From NCBI GenBank assembly GCA_035235625.1, contig CP141142.1, positions 17,184,995 to 17,248,994 on the forward strand: 64,000 bases of DNA, written 5' to 3'. Position numbers and translations under genes: made by a program. Within the stretch, counting starts at the first letter, position 1. The number at the start of each line of letters is the position of its first letter. This DNA comes from Saururus chinensis. Its lineage: Eukaryota > Streptophyta > Magnoliopsida > Piperales > Saururaceae. Shown here piece after piece: positions 35,887 through 48,309 of the stretch. The notes under the pieces were generated by a model. It made no database searches and had not been told where the DNA came from. It saw only the letters and a list, made by a program, of their open reading frames with translations.

Positions 35887-36239
35887 TTGCAATGTGTGAC
35901 AAGAATCCGTTACGAAAAAAAAACTCACTCTAATTTTACTAATTCTCTAACTTTTATTTTTTAACACTAACTCTTTAAATTCAGTTATTTACTTTATGTC
36001 ATTTACTTTTAGTACTTAAATTCTATAAATTTTTTTTTGAAACTGGAGGCACTACCCACGTTACTACCGAAAATTTTTTGGGATCAAACGTGTACCTTGA
36101 TAGTGCCTTTGGCCTTATTTTGTAATTTAAATTTTGTCTATTAACTTCTAACTCTCTAATTTTTTATATTTTATCATTTAATTTCTGCACTTTTACTTTC
36201 ATTTGTTACAAAAAAAAATGTTGTTTCATATTTACATGG
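35887..36239 (+). other. Athila untranslated leader
   Basis: AT-rich 350 bp. It contains GGAGGCACTACCCACGTTAC and is otherwise featureless. Confidence 0.6.
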
Positions 36240-36623
36240 GTGTGTGATAATTCTGGACGATTGAGAAGAGTAAACAAATCTTTTGAAAATTCTCTTTATT
36301 TTGATACAATGGAGGATCTAAGAACTAATGAGGAACTAAAAAGTGATAATGGGGATAATAATGCACAGAATGTTCAAGTTAAAACCTTGTGTGATTATTT
36401 GCAACCAACTAGATCAAATCTCCTTCTTGCATGATTTTTCTAACTAATGTGGGTGGTTTTGAATTCAAGACAGGTGTAATTCAATTACTACCCAAATTTC
36501 ATGGCTTAGATTTGGAAAGCCCATATTTGCATTTAAAAGAGTTTGAGGAGGTTTATGCAACTTTGCCAAACCAAAATGTTACAAATGATGTTATTAGATT
36601 AAAACTCTTTCTATTTTCTTTAA
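36240..36623 (+). pseudogene. Athila gag, 5' part
   Basis: The frame from 36240 encodes MCDNSGRLRRVNKSFENSL and then LCDYLQPTRSN near 36390. A TGA/frameshift at about 36433 leads to IQLLPKFHGLDLESPYLHLK (near 36477-36536), the Athila gag hallmark. The coding sequence stops abruptly in LFLFSL at TTAA, where the Harbinger element has inserted. It resumes at 57243. Confidence 0.88.
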
Positions 36624-39261
36624 TAGGGGGTTAGTCGTTGGGGATTTGAAAGTAAAATATTAGTATTTCAAAATCTTCTGTTAGTCGTTGTAAATTGTCT
36701 ATGTCATATTTAAAATCCAGCGTTAGTATATGAAGATTTAAAATTCAATATTTCAAATATAGTGGTAGTGGTAAAATATTTGATTCCCATATTTAAAATA
36801 CAACGTTAATCTAAAAATGAAACATTTGAACTTGACAGGATTTAGGGGGAGAACTAACAATGTATAACTAAGATTTTACAACACCACCTTAGGACATGGT
36901 ATTGTAAAATGACGGACGGGTTACGTTGTTAACCAGTACATTAGGTGAAAAGAAAAGGCCGACACACCTGTTTGGTAGAGGCCATTCTCACCGGCGGCGA
37001 CCATTTTCACCCTCTCCAGTGGCGACCATTCTCCGGAGCTAATCTCTGCCGTTCTCCCCCTATTTTGACTTTGAAGTCACCATACTCTCCATTGATTGGA
37101 GCTAATCCCAGTCGATCTCCCCGTCCACACCGACTACTGTTCTCACCGTCTACCGCGGCAGCAACTGTCTCTCATCAGTACTAGCGGAAAATAATTGTGG
37201 AAGGTATTCTCTTCTCCTCTGATCCTCCAACCCCCTCTCTGTGTTCCTTTCTCTCTTTTTATTTTTTTTCCTCTGCATACACTCCGCTCATGGCCGCATC
37301 TCGCTCTGAAGCATCCTTTCAATTTTTTGCGTTTCGATCTGGGAGGTTTCGATATGTCATTCTCCCCATTCTCACTATCTAAAAAAAACCGCCCTTTTTT
37401 TTCCTCTCCAAGCTCTCTGATTATTCGATCAGGGATTTTTTTATTGTGACGCTTGCAATTTTTTGCTTTTTGATGTGGTTTTTTTTAGCTGTTTGATTTG
37501 GTTTTTGTATGGCTTTTTGATATGAGGCAGCATGGTGTGGTGTAATGGTGAAGGTCTCAAAATCAGATTTTCAGAAACTTGTGATTAAGCGGTAGGGTCA
37601 AGTTGTTTTGTCTTTCTCTCTCCCAATTCTTAACATTGCAAGCGTTATCCAGTTTCCTTTGAGACAATATTCCATTTTGGGCATGTCACTTTTGACAGGA
37701 ACAAATGCCCAACATGTTTCAAGTAGTACAATAGCAAAGATCATTTCGTGGAACACGTTCGAGTGTTTGGCCACTCAGTTCACCAGCCTCAATGTGGTGT
37801 CTGTGGAAAGTACTGTCCTTCCATTATGACTTGAAGTGTTGTTTGGTGTCCAAATTATTAAATTATCCATGTTTAGGATCTTGTTGTTTACCTAAGTATT
37901 AGAACTACAGTTACTAATAGTCTTTCACTGGTTCCTTAACGGCCATGTTTGTACTAGTGTCTGATATGTATTTTTCTTCTATTTTGACATGCAGTGCTAC
38001 TTGGTGTCTAAACAACTAAATTATCCGTGTATAAAATTTTGTTGTTTACCTAAGTAATAGAAGTGCAGTTACAAATATTCTTTCAACTAGTTCCTTAACA
38101 TCTGTATTTGTACTAGATGATTGATTTGTATTTGTCTTTTGTTTTTGACATGCTAAATCGCTGAGGGAGCATCTTACTGGTAAAAACGAGATCAGAAAAT
38201 AGTTGGATACTGCAAGCGTTCTGATCTGGTTTTTCCCACTGATTTCGATCTGATTTTTCTATGGTTGCATATTCTATGATTTTCGGTGATTCTTCGTTCG
38301 GGAATCAAAAAAGTGGGAGAAATTACAAGCATAGAAAATCAGGTCATGCATTTTGGATTCTCCTTTTGGATGTTTAGAAATCTAGTCCCTTTTCAAAATA
38401 AAATTCAGCCAATTACCTGAAAATCAACCACTGAAATCTCTACCTTGCCAAAGACATTTGAAATCAATTTCTGTAGTGATTTACTTCATGCTCGACCACT
38501 AAAATCTCTGCCTTTTCAAATTTATAATTTTTTTTTATTGTATCCTATGAGATTTGGTAGTTTAAATTCAGGGCTTGGAGTTTACTTATGCATAATTTGC
38601 TTCTTGAGCAGTGATTGGCATTTTTGTAGTTATCTTGTGATTAGAAGTGATAGGCATTTTTTTGGTTAACTTGTATAATATGTGTGATTAGCACTAGCCC
38701 TTGAGTTCTTGAGTCCGTTGTATTTTATATTTCAAAGTGATAATTAACTGCATAGTGTGATGCTTGTTCATCCCCAATTAATGCTTGAGTAACACAATTA
38801 AGCTTATGGTAATTTTTGAGTCTAACCCTTTAGAGGTTCTTATGTTTGTATTGGATATAGAAGAATTTTGTTAAGAATGTATGTGAATTTTCAATTTATC
38901 TTAATCTTGTGTGATTAATATTAGTGCTTCTTATGCTTCTACAAGATAAAGAATCGTAGGCAATATAGACTGAATTAGTAGTTGTGTGGTGAATCATAGG
39001 CATTGTAAACTAAATTAGCAGTTGTGTGATGAATACTAATTAAAAAATTATGTTAAGGTATGTGTGCTATGAATTGTTTTTATAATTGTAGCTGAATTGT
39101 TTGGTCATATGTTTTAAATTATATGAAGTGATATGCATTTGTAAATATGCACTTGTAAAGTGATATTAAGCCCTTAGTTGTCATGGCCTTCTCTTATTTT
39201 TTCATTTGCATAGCTTTTGATGGGTGGTTGCTGATGAGTTAGTTTCTGATTACCCATAGAT
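36624..39261 (+). other. Harbinger 5' region, non-coding
   Basis: Subterminal repeats to about 36890, then a C/T-rich leader (36960-37450) with CCATTCTCACCGGCGGCGACC-like words, then AT-rich intron-like DNA. Two related segments near 37835-37990 and 37990-38150 repeat CTTGGTGTC...AAATTATCC...TTGTTTACCTAAGTA, an old tandem duplication of about 150 bp. No coding exon is recognised before 39262. Confidence 0.55.
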
Positions 39262-40245
39262 ATGGCAAGTGAAGGAGGTAGAGGGAAAGCAAATTATGAG
39301 CAATGGCTATCTGTGGAGACTAAAGAGCTTATTAAACTATTGGTGGATGAAGTTAACCATAAAAATAGATTGACTAATGGGATGTTTAGAAAGGAGATAA
39401 TAGTTGAGAATGTACTTCCAAAGTTGAATGAAAAGTTTGATTCTCATAAGAATGAAATGAACGTCAAAAACAAGTTGAAGGTTTTGAAACAAAAGCTTGC
39501 ACCCATTTAACAGTTGATGATGTCAAGTTCTGGATTTGGATGGGATAGTTATTCACAAAAGATAACTGCTTTAGAAGAAGTGTGGGATGAATATTTTCAA
39601 GTAAGTAACATTTAGTTGACTCCCATACATAATATGAATAGTATTAGTTTATTTTTAATTTAATAATATGAATATATTACATAATAATGTATTATTTGTT
39701 TTTAGGCACATCCTAGAGCAATGGACTACCAAGAAAAAGTTGTAAAAGACTATGATGATTTAATGTTGATTCTTGGTAACACTTCTGCGTTTGGAGTTGG
39801 GGCAGCCGGTTTATCAACTAAGGCTACTGACTCTATACTTAAACCATCAGCCACTAACTTCAAAGATGATGATGATATGTTGCCTCCCTTTACTAGTGAT
39901 TCCCCACATGTAGGTGATTCAACCTTTCATGAGCACCCACATTTGGAGACTGAGCCACCTCCAACTCGTCGAAGAATAAATCCAGGGGCTACATATGAGA
40001 CAAGAGATGCCATAGTTGCGTTAGCACCTAAGTTTGATCTTCTTGTTAAATCACGTGTAATTACACAAAATTGGTTTCATGCTATAGGAGAGATTCCAAA
40101 CCTTAGTAAGGATTTAAAGCATTTTGCATATGAGTTTTTGAGCAATGCAACGTTGAAGGAGGCATTCGTTAGAATGCCCCACGAGGAATGTTGTGAATGG
40201 TTGGAGTATAAGTTTGCAAGAAGAGGGGATGTGTTAGCCTCTTAA
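39262..40245 (+). pseudogene. Harbinger ORF1, Myb/SANT-like DNA-binding protein
   Basis: ORF1 proteins of Harbinger elements carry a Myb/SANT-like DNA-binding domain and act with the transposase. Exon 1 (39262-39600) has the pattern W-x5-TKELIKLLVDEVN ... MFRKE ... VLPKLNEKF, then SSGFGWD and EEVWDEYFQ. A canonical GTAAGT...TTTTTAG intron (39601-39705) is followed in frame by AHPRAMDYQEKVVKDYDDL (39706 on). The only internal defect is TAA at 39508-39510. A solo LTR inserted at 40232 replaces the last codon: now ...GDVLAS-stop, originally ...GDA-stop with the TGA at 41129-41131. The Myb-like assignment follows from family pattern. Confidence 0.82.
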
Positions 40246-41121
40246 CTTGACGGATGCGAAAAGGGGGCAGCTACTCCCTTACTTGGCAGTGGACAGCCAA
40301 GTTTTGCTAGGCAGCGGACAGCCTAGGCAGCCCCTTGGGCACGGACGGATGTTGGGACAGTGTGGGTGATGTTCCGGATAAGCTACTCGCCTTGCGGAGC
40401 AGGCTGGGTAGGAGTCCTTGCGCGGGCGGGACTCTTGCAGTGAAGCTGGGCGCTGGTTGGACTTAGGGGAGGACTCCTAAGGCGGATAGGATTCAGCTTA
40501 TGCTGGTTGGCTGCACTCCTAGTTGGAGTAGGAGACCGGGTAGTAGGTTCCTAGTACGGACAAGACTCGCACAGGCAGGCTGGTCACACTCCTAGGACGG
40601 ATGGGAGTTGGAGTGGCTGGTTTCCTCGGATGGGCTGACTCTTGGAGGCAGCATGGGGATGGACTTCTAGCGGAAGATGGACTCTTGAAGGTTTCCTATT
40701 CTATGCTAGGGGCGGATTGGCTTTGGGCTGAGAGTTGGACAGGGTGAGGACTCTTGTATTGGGTGGGTTTTGTACTTCTAATTGCACTAGGATGGCCAGC
40801 CTAAGGCTGTGTCTATATAAAGGGATGAGAGGCGCGGCCATGGCTGATTATGCTCTGATTTCTTCCTGCACAGCAAACCAGGGAGCAAGAGAAGAGAGTT
40901 CTCAGCCTGGTTGTTCATCCCTGCCCTCTCCCTACATTGTATTTCAGTGGACAGAAATATAGCTTGGGCGAAGACCCTTGCACCAGGTCGGACTGTGTTG
41001 TTGTTTTGTTTGTTTTTCCCTTGTGCATACGAGTGGGAAGGGAAGAGAGTGGTTGCTGGCTGGGCGGTGTAGTCAGGCCATCACGAGTGCGAACGCTAGG
41101 CAAAGCTTCATGCCCGTGATA
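40232..41121 (+). mobile_element. Solo LTR (890 bp, GC-rich) at the end of Harbinger ORF1
   Basis: A sharp rise in GC content marks the block. It starts TGTTAGCC, ends GCCCGTGATA (CA mutated to TA) and is flanked by GGATG (40227-40231) and AGATG (41122-41126), a one-mismatch target duplication. U3 contains many GGACTCyTrG words; TATATAAAGGG near 40816 is a TATA box followed by a leader-like segment. Superfamily unknown. Confidence 0.72.
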
Positions 41122-42562
41122 AGATGCTTGATAGATGACTTGTTATGGCTAATTTTTTGGGTTCTCAAGTAGATGTTTTTTTGGATGTGCTTATTAGGAG
41201 TATTAGTTTATTAGAATAGTAGCCACTTAAAAAATGACTTGACCTCACTACTTTTTTGGGTTCTTGACTAGATTTTTTGGGTTGTGCATATTAGAAATGT
41301 TTCATTGACATATATGTAGATGTCTATGCATAGATTGACAAAGGGGAATGCTTTAGCTATTTGAACTACTTTTTTTTTTGTTTTGTGCCAATGTGTACTA
41401 TAAACCAGAAAACAATGAATGAATCGGGTGATTATGGAGTTTTGCTTGTTATGGTATTGGTCTGCTATTTCTTTTTATTTCTATAGGATATGGTTAGTCA
41501 CTCTAATGTCCCAAGGAATGTGTCTTTGTTCTTTGTTTTGGGAAATGGATTACATTTACTTTTAATTTTTGTTGTTGATATATTAATGCATAATAACAGG
41601 TTTGATGAGATTAGTATTGTGGATGGAGATTTATGTTAACAGAGTATCAGATTTCTTGTTGATCAGTATTGTGAGATCTTATTTTGATTAGAAGGGCATT
41701 GAAATGGCTTTTTATATATTTATTGAAATATTTGATCCAGGTTAAGTATTTTTATTCTTTATTTTGGATTTGTGCCTAGGTGCAACTGTAAAGATAAAAC
41801 AATAAATGAATCGGGTGAAATGTGCAGATTATGGAGTATTTATGTGTGAAAATGGATATATGATGGTTTAAAATTATTAAAAATTATTTTTACAGGTTTT
41901 GGCTATCATCATTTTTCCTAATTTATAGCCGTTATATTGCAAAAAAAATTTATGAATTTTTAAAAATTGTGTGAAATAATCTTAGGTGTGACCTGAACAA
42001 ATATATATCAACTTCATAATACATGTCTCAACACTTATGTTGTGCCCGGAGTAGGCACAATCGGTACACAGGAGTTCTACGCAGTGAAAGGGAAAGAAGT
42101 TGGAAGAAAGGGAAAGGAAGTCTGGAGTTTCATTCATCATACCCACAAAAGAGGAAGACGACCCCTTTATGGGGAGTCACGCCCCATGTTGGGAATTGTG
42201 CCACTAGTGGGCCCGGTTCTCCCGTGGTCCACTAGTGCGCCCATTACAAAGCATCCAGAACAATAATTAACTGCTAATCAGAATGAAACTAGCCTAATGA
42301 CATAAATAAAGTACTGATATAAGGGAAATACTAAGTCTAGTGCACTCGTGCACAACAACTTATCTGTTTACCATTTGTGAAACTCATTTATCATAATGTG
42401 TGAAATATGAGTTTATCTTTTATGAAAATTGATCTTTATTAGTACGACTCTTGTAGATGTTTTTATTATTATTATTTAGGGTTCATGATTCATTTACGTA
42501 TTTGTGTGGATTCATGTTAATGTTTGTGAAATTTTTGTGAAATTTTTCTCCAAACAGTTATA
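41122..42562 (+). other. Harbinger spacer between ORF1 and transposase
   Basis: AT-rich, with a GC-richer 220-bp patch (42025-42250) containing CCACTAGTGGGCCCGG...CCACTAGTGCGCCC, a near-inverted pair. No gene is recognised. CTCCAAACAG just before 42563 resembles a splice acceptor for the transposase exon. Confidence 0.5.
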
Positions 42563-43087
42563 ATGGCAGATTTATTGAACTCTGAGGTGGTAGAAGCTTG
42601 TGACTTTGAAGAAGATGAATGTGTAGTAACCATCTCTATGGCAAATATATTAAATCAAGCAATTATGGAGTCAGATGTATTGCACACACATGAACCCAAT
42701 TTGAACCCTCATCATTCTATTTCAACTGAAGGTTATTGATATTTACAACAAAAACTTGATGGGCGCCTCGATGAATTTCGTGATATGTATAGGATGTATC
42801 TAGATGTGTTTTGCAAATTGTGTCGCATTCTCCGCCAAAAATCTTTAATATGTGATACTAAATTCGTGACAGTGGAAGAGATGGTAGCAACTTTTTTACT
42901 GGTGGCGGGACATGATCAACGTTACTCAATATGCCAAGATCGTTTAAGTCGATTAAAATGGATGATTAGTAAAAGTTTCAATAAGGTCTTGGATGCAATT
43001 CAGTTGTTAGCACCTTTGGTAATGGCATATTCCTTGGATTTTAAACACAAATGTCATATTACCTATTTATGGATGAAATTGACCTTT
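42563..43087 (+). pseudogene. Harbinger transposase, N-terminal part
   Basis: The transposase cuts and pastes the element with a DDE catalytic core. The frame from ATG 42563 has one TGA (42737-42739) and then MYLDVFCKLCRILRQK (near 42791) and TVEEMVATFLLVAGHDQRY (near 42869), which are the helical and HTH-like N-terminal hallmarks of PIF/Harbinger transposases, followed by SFNKVLDAIQLLAPLVMA. The frame degenerates after YLWMK near 43078. The catalytic part lies 13 kb downstream at 56110, after nested insertions. Confidence 0.85.
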
Positions 43088-43344
43088 GGTTTTAAATAAA
43101 CCCACTACCTGTACATATTATAATAAATGAACACTAGAACAATGCAGCGTCGTTCCAGTGGGCTTGGATTCATCGGTGGTAGTCGCAAGTTGTCGACGGG
43201 AGGTACCGGTGGTGACTCATCAGTGAATGTCATTGTTCAATAAAAACCAATTTTTTACACTCCAGAAGCTATTCAGTGCTCCAAATATTTCATTTCAGCA
43301 GATTTGATCACCCTTTAACCTCCATAATCGATAGGATTTGTATT

Positions 43345-46300
43345 TTTATATATTACAATGGAGAAGTAGGCAATAATGACATGTATATAGGTCGAAAGGT
43401 ATGGTTGATGAACATTGATATGTAGGTGACGTTCGGCGAGCTGCTACTTCAAGTCAAAGAACGACTTGCCATAATTGGTAATGTGACTTTGAAGTATATA
43501 ATTTCATCTTCCCAATTATCCATTATATATAAATTACAAGACAACGAGGACCTACAATCAGTGTTTTACATTCATAAGAAGGCAAATAAGGAGGCGTTAT
43601 CATTGTATGCCGAGATGAAAGAGCCTGATAATGGTGACAAATTTCCATTAGCATAAAGGAACTAAACATTCAATAGAGTTAAATCACCGGTGGTAATGGC
43701 TCAACCCAGCTCTAATTTTAGATTGCAAACAAGAGTCAACGATATACATTTCACTTTTTAAACTGTCAGGTAACAATGAATTTTAGATACATTGTACTTT
43801 ATCGTGTACTCGAGCACAGGATATCAAATATATCATGTTCAGTTCAAAGCATATCTTGTGAAGAAAAAACACGATATTTATTATATTGCATAAGTAATGA
43901 TGCAACCTACACAAGTGATATAACACTAATTATTTTAGTGTAGATGTAATAACATGACCTGTATTCATATCGTGTTACGGTTAATGCGATATGATTTGTA
44001 AGCGTGTAATCAAACACACAATGTCAAGATATATCGCATATTGATTAACATGTTAATATCCAATGCAGATTGGGATAACTAGGAAATTTGAACTCAACAA
44101 ATTCATGTCATTCTTCTTACATCAATCCAATGACTACAGAGTATGTGATAGAAGTCAATAAGACTTGATTAGAAGAAATGTCGCCAACGATGGGTGTGAT
44201 AAGGACTTCATTTGATAAATATGAACCCCCATACAACCCTTGTAATTACGATGGCAAAGAATTTGAAGAAGTGTGAGGTGATGATCAATGGAATGAGAAT
44301 GATATAATTGACATGAAAAGTATGCCTAACTATGAAGAATTTGGACACAACGAGGTACCCAGTAACTTTGAAGTTGAGGCCAAGGCAGAGTGGGAGACAG
44401 TTGATGATCTAAACCTATTGGAACTGAATATTGATGAGGGCGGGCTAGTGACTGGTAGTTTGCAAGTAAAGGACTACCAAAATTTACTCAAAATGGGTGC
44501 ACATTTTCTAAGTCTGTTACATTTCAAGAGGGTTTTAATCGACCTAACAATAAAGGAGAATTTCACTTATCGTGTTGTTGATGAGAACAAGAATATGTAC
44601 ACCGCAAAGTGATCCGATCAGTCTTGTAATTGGTATACAAGGGCTTCAAATATATGAAATCATGTGACTATGACAAAGTTAGTCCCCAACCATTCGTGTG
44701 GAATGCAAAGGAAGTCAAGTGACCATCCTATACCATTGCACCTTTGAATTGCGAGAAAATGTTATGGGTTGTTTAAAGATTCAATAGACATTACACCAAA
44801 AAGCATAACAAATTATATTTCGAAGCACTGGGGTATAACTGCTAACTACAAGAAATACTGGTGTGCAAGTAAAATAAACTTTATGAGACACCTTGCATCG
44901 TGTGTTAAGTAACATGACATTTAAATATGACGTGTTATCGGGGACATGAGAAGCCTACGGTCACATTTTCTTACAACATGACCTAATTACCTATCGTATT
45001 AACATGAACACGATGCTTAAACAGTTCAAGTGTATGATATCATGGCCACAAATGTTGTCTTGTTATTGGGGACATGATGAATTAAGTTGTCGTATAACAT
45101 TTATTAGAATGTTAACAACTTAATATTCAGTCGTGCAGGTAAAGCACTGACTGATTTAATAGATGGGGACCCAGACAAATCCTATTGCATACTTCCTGCA
45201 TATAGAATTCAAATAGAAAAGATAAATCCAGGAAGTGTAGTTGTTCCAATCAGATCATGTGATATTCCCGGACCTATAGGGGGTACGATTTTAAAAGAGC
45301 ATTTTGGATGTTTGGGCCAGTTGCAAGAGCGTTCAGAACAACATTGAGGCCATTGTTAACGGTGAATGATACTTTCTTGAAGGAAAAGTATACTAGATAG
45401 CTATTAATAGCAACTACACTAGATGGGAACAGTAATATATTATGCGTCGTATTTGCAGTGGTCGAGAACATGTGTGAGAAAACAAGGTATTAGTTTCTTG
45501 AATTGCTTAGAAATAATCTATTTTCTGACCCCCCGGCCGAGTTGGATACAATTGTTTCAAATAGAATAAAGGAATTGGAAAATACTGTTAAATAGTATTT
45601 TCCCTCTACAAACCAAGGATATTGCATCTGTCACATTGTAGCAGATATGTTGGATAGATTCAAAGACAACTACCTAAAGAACATGATCCACATGGCAGTT
45701 GAAACTTTCAGACAGAACGTGTATGATAAAACAATGAATAACATTAATGAACATAATCCTAAAGTATTTGCTTGACTAAATAGGATAGGTTTAAAGCATT
45801 GGGCCAATGTTGCATTTTCAGGAAAAAGATATGGAACACTCAGCTCAAACAGGTCTAAAAGTGCTAATGTAATATTCAAAAAAGCAAGGTCTATGCATAT
45901 AACTAAGTTAATTGAGCATGCAAGGGACTACACAACCACACTCTTTGAGAAACGTTAGACAGATGGACAAAATATGACTAAAGAGTTAACCCCATTTGCC
46001 CATAAACACATAAAAAAAACAGAAGTCAGGAATGTGCATGTATTACCGGTATCAATGTATGAATTCTAGGTTAACTCTCTATATCACCAGATAAAAAGCA
46101 ATTACTATTGTGTTTACATTCATACGTTATTGTCCATCTCGTGTAAGTTTGACTATTAAATTAACACGATAGTTGTGATCGTAAGTATATTGTTGATGGG
46201 TCGTATTATCAATAACACGACACTAATCATTTAACGTGTTCTCATGCACACAATATTCATTTAACAGGATGTTGTAAATCTAGTCAAATGTAGCTGCACA

Positions 46301-46760
46301 TGCAAAAAGTTTCTGCATATGGGGCTACTGTGTAAGCATGCAATCACAATAATTGATCATAGACACTTCTGTGTCTGACTATTGCAAAAAATGGTACTTT
46401 ACATAAACATATAAATTGACATATCGAGAGCCATTAAATATACCTAACAATAGATAGGCATCAGTGGGCACCAACTGGAGTTCTGTCTATATTCAACCCA
46501 CCTATCCCACTCAAGCAGTGAGGGCATCCATGAAAAAATTGGATAGAGTTGCAACCAAATGTCAAAGCCCCACGCAAATGTAGAGTATGCAAGCAATTAG
46601 GTCACAACCACAAACGATGTACCAGCGCACAAGAGGACCCTCCGAATGTGACTGATGGTCCAAGTACAAGCTGAAGGAGGGCGACTAAAAGAGTAGGAAA
46701 ATGACATAAAGAAGGGGACCACCGATTGGGGTTGCCTTTTCCACCCCCTTTCTTTAGCTG
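43345..46760 (+). pseudogene. MULE transposase (MURA-like), multi-exon, degraded
   Basis: PB1-like N-terminus: YYNGEVGNNDMYIGRK near 43349, a 27-nt GT..AG gap (43399-43425), then VTFGELLLQVKERL. MuDR DNA-binding region: GAHFLSLLHFKRVLIDLTIK near 44493, then SITNYISKHWGITANYKKYW near 44803. Catalytic core: TVNDTFLKEKY near 45361 (first Asp kept), VSNRIKELE near 45556 (second Asp now Asn) and SNRSKSANVIF near 45846 (usual Glu now Lys). SWIM zinc finger CSCTCKKFLHMGLLCKHA near 46289 and a C-terminal CCHC knuckle CRVCKQLGHNHKRC near 46581. Likely introns (about 43770-44068, 44871-45138, 46068-46269) have GT/AG ends. Several stops are present. The protein is inactive. Confidence 0.85.
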
Positions 46761-48300
46761 ATTGGAGGAATGCCATTGTGTAGTTGTGTTCTTAGCAACA
46801 TGATTTGGTTATGCTTCATGTTATCTATAGCATGACCTACTAAAGAATCTTGTTGTTGATAACACGATATTTTAATTTTTTGTTTGTAATCATTATATGC
46901 TATATACATATCGTGTGGCCGGTAACACGGCCAAAGGTTTTACGTGTTACCAATTACACGATAAGAAAGTCATAAATATAAATTTTTTTATGCATTGAAT
47001 GTCACCAATTACATGATATCCTTAACATGAAATAGCATTAGATTAACGATCAATTTCCAAAGAGTCACTCCATAAGTCTGAGACACAATTCACGAGGACA
47101 CCTCCCCAATTTTCAACACTGGACTCAACTCGAATTGTCCATTATAAATTCGAACATTCGGTTAGATCAAGACTTTTGGAATAATGCTTGGGATAGATTG
47201 AACACCATATGTCTCCATGAGCACAGATTGATTAGCCCACTAAGTAAAGCACGGGCTGATCTGGTCATTGAAATAATGCCCAACCATGATACTCATCCAC
47301 CTCTAGGGAGGACGGATCATAGTCGGGTGCTATTTACATATCACGATTGTCTAATCGCAATTTATTTGGTGGCTGACTAGGCTATGGTCATAGAGGCAAT
47401 TGGTGTACGTTTTTCTGTTGAAACTTCATTTAAATTTTTTATTGTATTGGTTGCATTTTCTCTCTCCCTTGCAGTTGGTGGTGGATGATCTCTAGGAGAC
47501 AGATGCTAAAGTTTACATACAGAGCGTGGAAGGGGAACACAGATGGTGGTCGATTGAGGGATTTTTTGTATTTTTTTAAAATTATGTAAAAAATAATATT
47601 ATTGTAATGGACTCTTGTTATGTAAAGAAAATTATTAACGAAAGTTAGAACGTTTTTCTCATACAATGTTGTCTGCCAGATTTTTTTTGTTGCAAAGTCA
47701 TCCTTCTCGTGTTATCCGTAACACGATAAACTGATAGTTGTGGTTTCGATGACACAATCATCACAATAATATGGCACGACATAAATGTAGGTTGTTTGAT
47801 CGCATGTAGGACTAATGGGCCAATCATGTTCTTACTAACACGATGTCAATAATGGTCGACTAAATGATGACACAACAATACCCTTGGCGTGTTGTTGCTT
47901 ACATGAGCTGTAATCCAACTTAGACGACTCAACAAGTCTTCATGTTATTAGTAACATGACTTACATATATGTGTTGTGCTGCTTACGCGATGTGAATCTT
48001 ACAAACAAGAAACATACATAAGTCATGTTAGCAGTTGAACGACTGAAGTGAAGTCGTGTAGTTGATCACATGATCGGCTATCATAAATTACACGATATGA
48101 ATCTTACGTTAACGTCACGTACATGAGTCATGTTATCAACTACGATAGGCTATCATAAATTACACGATGGGAAATTAAAATAAAATAATTGTGTATTGTT
48201 AGTAACAATTGTGTATTTATAAATTGTGTATTGTCTTTTTATAAATTGTGTATTGTGTATTTTCTTATTACAATTCATCCACTTCTAGATCGAATTCCTA
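46761..48300. other. MULE central spacer
   Basis: Rich in the palindrome family. A frame at 47135-47380 (81 residues, start context uncertain) and one at 47439-47666 on the minus strand match nothing I recognise. Confidence 0.5.
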
Positions 48301-48309
48301 ATCGATTTG

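Noticed and set aside
42023-42266. GC-rich patch considered as a SINE
   Set aside because: No A/B box, poly-A tail or target duplication could be found.
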